Program-made: the position numbers and the translations under genes
Shown here: piece by piece, positions 63,101 to 64,000 of the stretch
How positions within the stretch are numbered: position 1 is the stretch's first letter
Layout of the letters: each line of letters opens with the position of its first letter
Notes under the pieces: generated by a model
Seen by the model: only the letters and a program-made list of their open reading frames with translations
What the model was told of the DNA's origin: nothing
Database searches by the model: none
Source of the DNA: Hymenolepis diminuta
Lineage: Eukaryota > Platyhelminthes > Cestoda > Cyclophyllidea > Hymenolepididae
Direction of reading: 5' to 3'
NCBI GenBank assembly: GCA_900708905.1
Contig: CAADRB010000018.1
Coordinates: 2,398,201 to 2,462,200, forward strand
Length of the DNA: 64,000 bases

Positions 63101-64000
63101 TCGTCTCCATGCAAACACGATATTAGATTTTGACAAACAAATTCTATAATTATAATATTATAACAAAGTTATCAATAGAACCCGTGATAATATTTTTTTA
63201 CTTTTTGGTAAAGTTGATTTCTATGTACAGAAAAACCTGGTAACGCTTATAGTCAAAGAACATATTTAATAATTTCACGCTTTTAAATCAAATTTAATTT
63301 GACAGCAATTGATTGCGAACCTGGCTATTCTCATAAGCTGAACCCGTCTTCATCATAGAACATAGATGGAACAAAAACTATTATTATCCATTATGAAAGA
63401 GACAAGCCATCAAAGGTGTACACTTTATTAAATCTTACAAGAGGTTTTTACAAATCACATATGATTCAAAAATGTATTTGAGACACCATGACTCAAACAC
63501 CTACACAAATCTGCCGCCTAAACGGTTCACAGTGACGATTTCCAGCCTCAATTCGCTTCAACTCATATAATGACATAATAGAGTCCTGCGCCAAAAGTTA
63601 TTTACTCTTTGCTTGCCCCATCTACCAATGTGACTCACATAAACTGTCTTTAAATTTCAAATTCACACACACGTAGCTTGCCCACCAGCAAGGTTCTCTC
63701 TTTTACCTCTCAATTACTTATGTACTAATGTCCGTTCTGCCTCCTGAAAACAGTATTTGTCTGTCGTTGGTTAATAGCCGCTAGCTAAGAGTTTTGACCT
63801 CTATAAATTGGTGATCTTGACCCTCTTACCTCAAAATTATCATAAATTTTTGGCAGTGACAAATATGAGCAGAGCAGTCGTTTATTAACTTAATTAGCTC
63901 CTTGCGAAAGAAACAGAAATGAATACCAAGTAAATTTTGACGTGATATTTGAATATATAAATTGGTTTGTGGCCACCAAATATTAAAACACATGCCATAA
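60119..64000. other. Gene-poor region to the window end
   Basis: No supported gene. About 63480-63830 is GC-richer and pyrimidine-skewed, with a short CACACACAC run, like the complement of the purine-rich islands elsewhere. It could be the start of another gene or element beyond the window. Confidence 0.4.

Noticed and set aside
63179..63200. AACCCGTGATAATA as another SINE copy
   Set aside because: Only about ten bases match and the A-rich segment that follows in other copies is missing.

Overview
The window is A+T-rich eukaryotic DNA (roughly two thirds A+T by eye) with few genes. The best clue to the organism is the gene structure. An adenine phosphoribosyltransferase gene has two very small introns near its 5' end (31 and 34 nt) and a 5.1-kb last intron. 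Two small intronless genes begin just downstream of strong 3' splice acceptors. Together with a Ty3/gypsy-type retrotransposon relic and tRNA-like SINE pieces, this suggests a flatworm, most likely a parasitic one (fluke or tapeworm). The species is not identified.

Layout. 1-2.6 kb: no gene seen. 2.73-8.53 kb, minus strand: a complete five-exon adenine phosphoribosyltransferase gene for purine salvage. Its last intron holds SINE-like fragments and a decayed RING-finger relic. 8.53-8.93 kb: GC-richer promoter region with four CCAAT boxes that could serve genes on both sides. 11.40-11.83 kb, plus strand: a small single-exon ERICH2-like gene with a splice acceptor 34 nt upstream of the ATG and an overlapping upstream ORF. 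12.07-12.53 kb: short open frames that may be a decayed or unrecognised gene. 17.1-17.46 kb: promoter-like stretch ending in an orphan first exon with a perfect splice donor. 35.4-35.7 kb: a 60-codon ORF arranged like the ERICH2-like gene, function unknown. 49.16-51.59 kb, minus strand: an internally deleted Ty3/gypsy-type element with two LTRs and imperfect 5-bp target duplications. 59.83-60.11 kb: a solo LTR of the same family in the opposite orientation.

The rest is mostly gene-poor DNA with a well-preserved 0.2-kb duplicated segment (22.76 and 27.24 kb), several GC-richer purine-skewed islands, and isolated exon-like open frames (21.4, 25.4, 44.9, 48.4, 57.6, 58.8 kb) that may be exons of genes with very large introns. 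In this base composition, many open frames of 60-100 codons are expected by chance, so most were left out. Only the phosphoribosyltransferase, the ERICH2-like gene and the retroelement are identified with real confidence. No operon, CRISPR array, rRNA gene or intact tRNA gene was seen.
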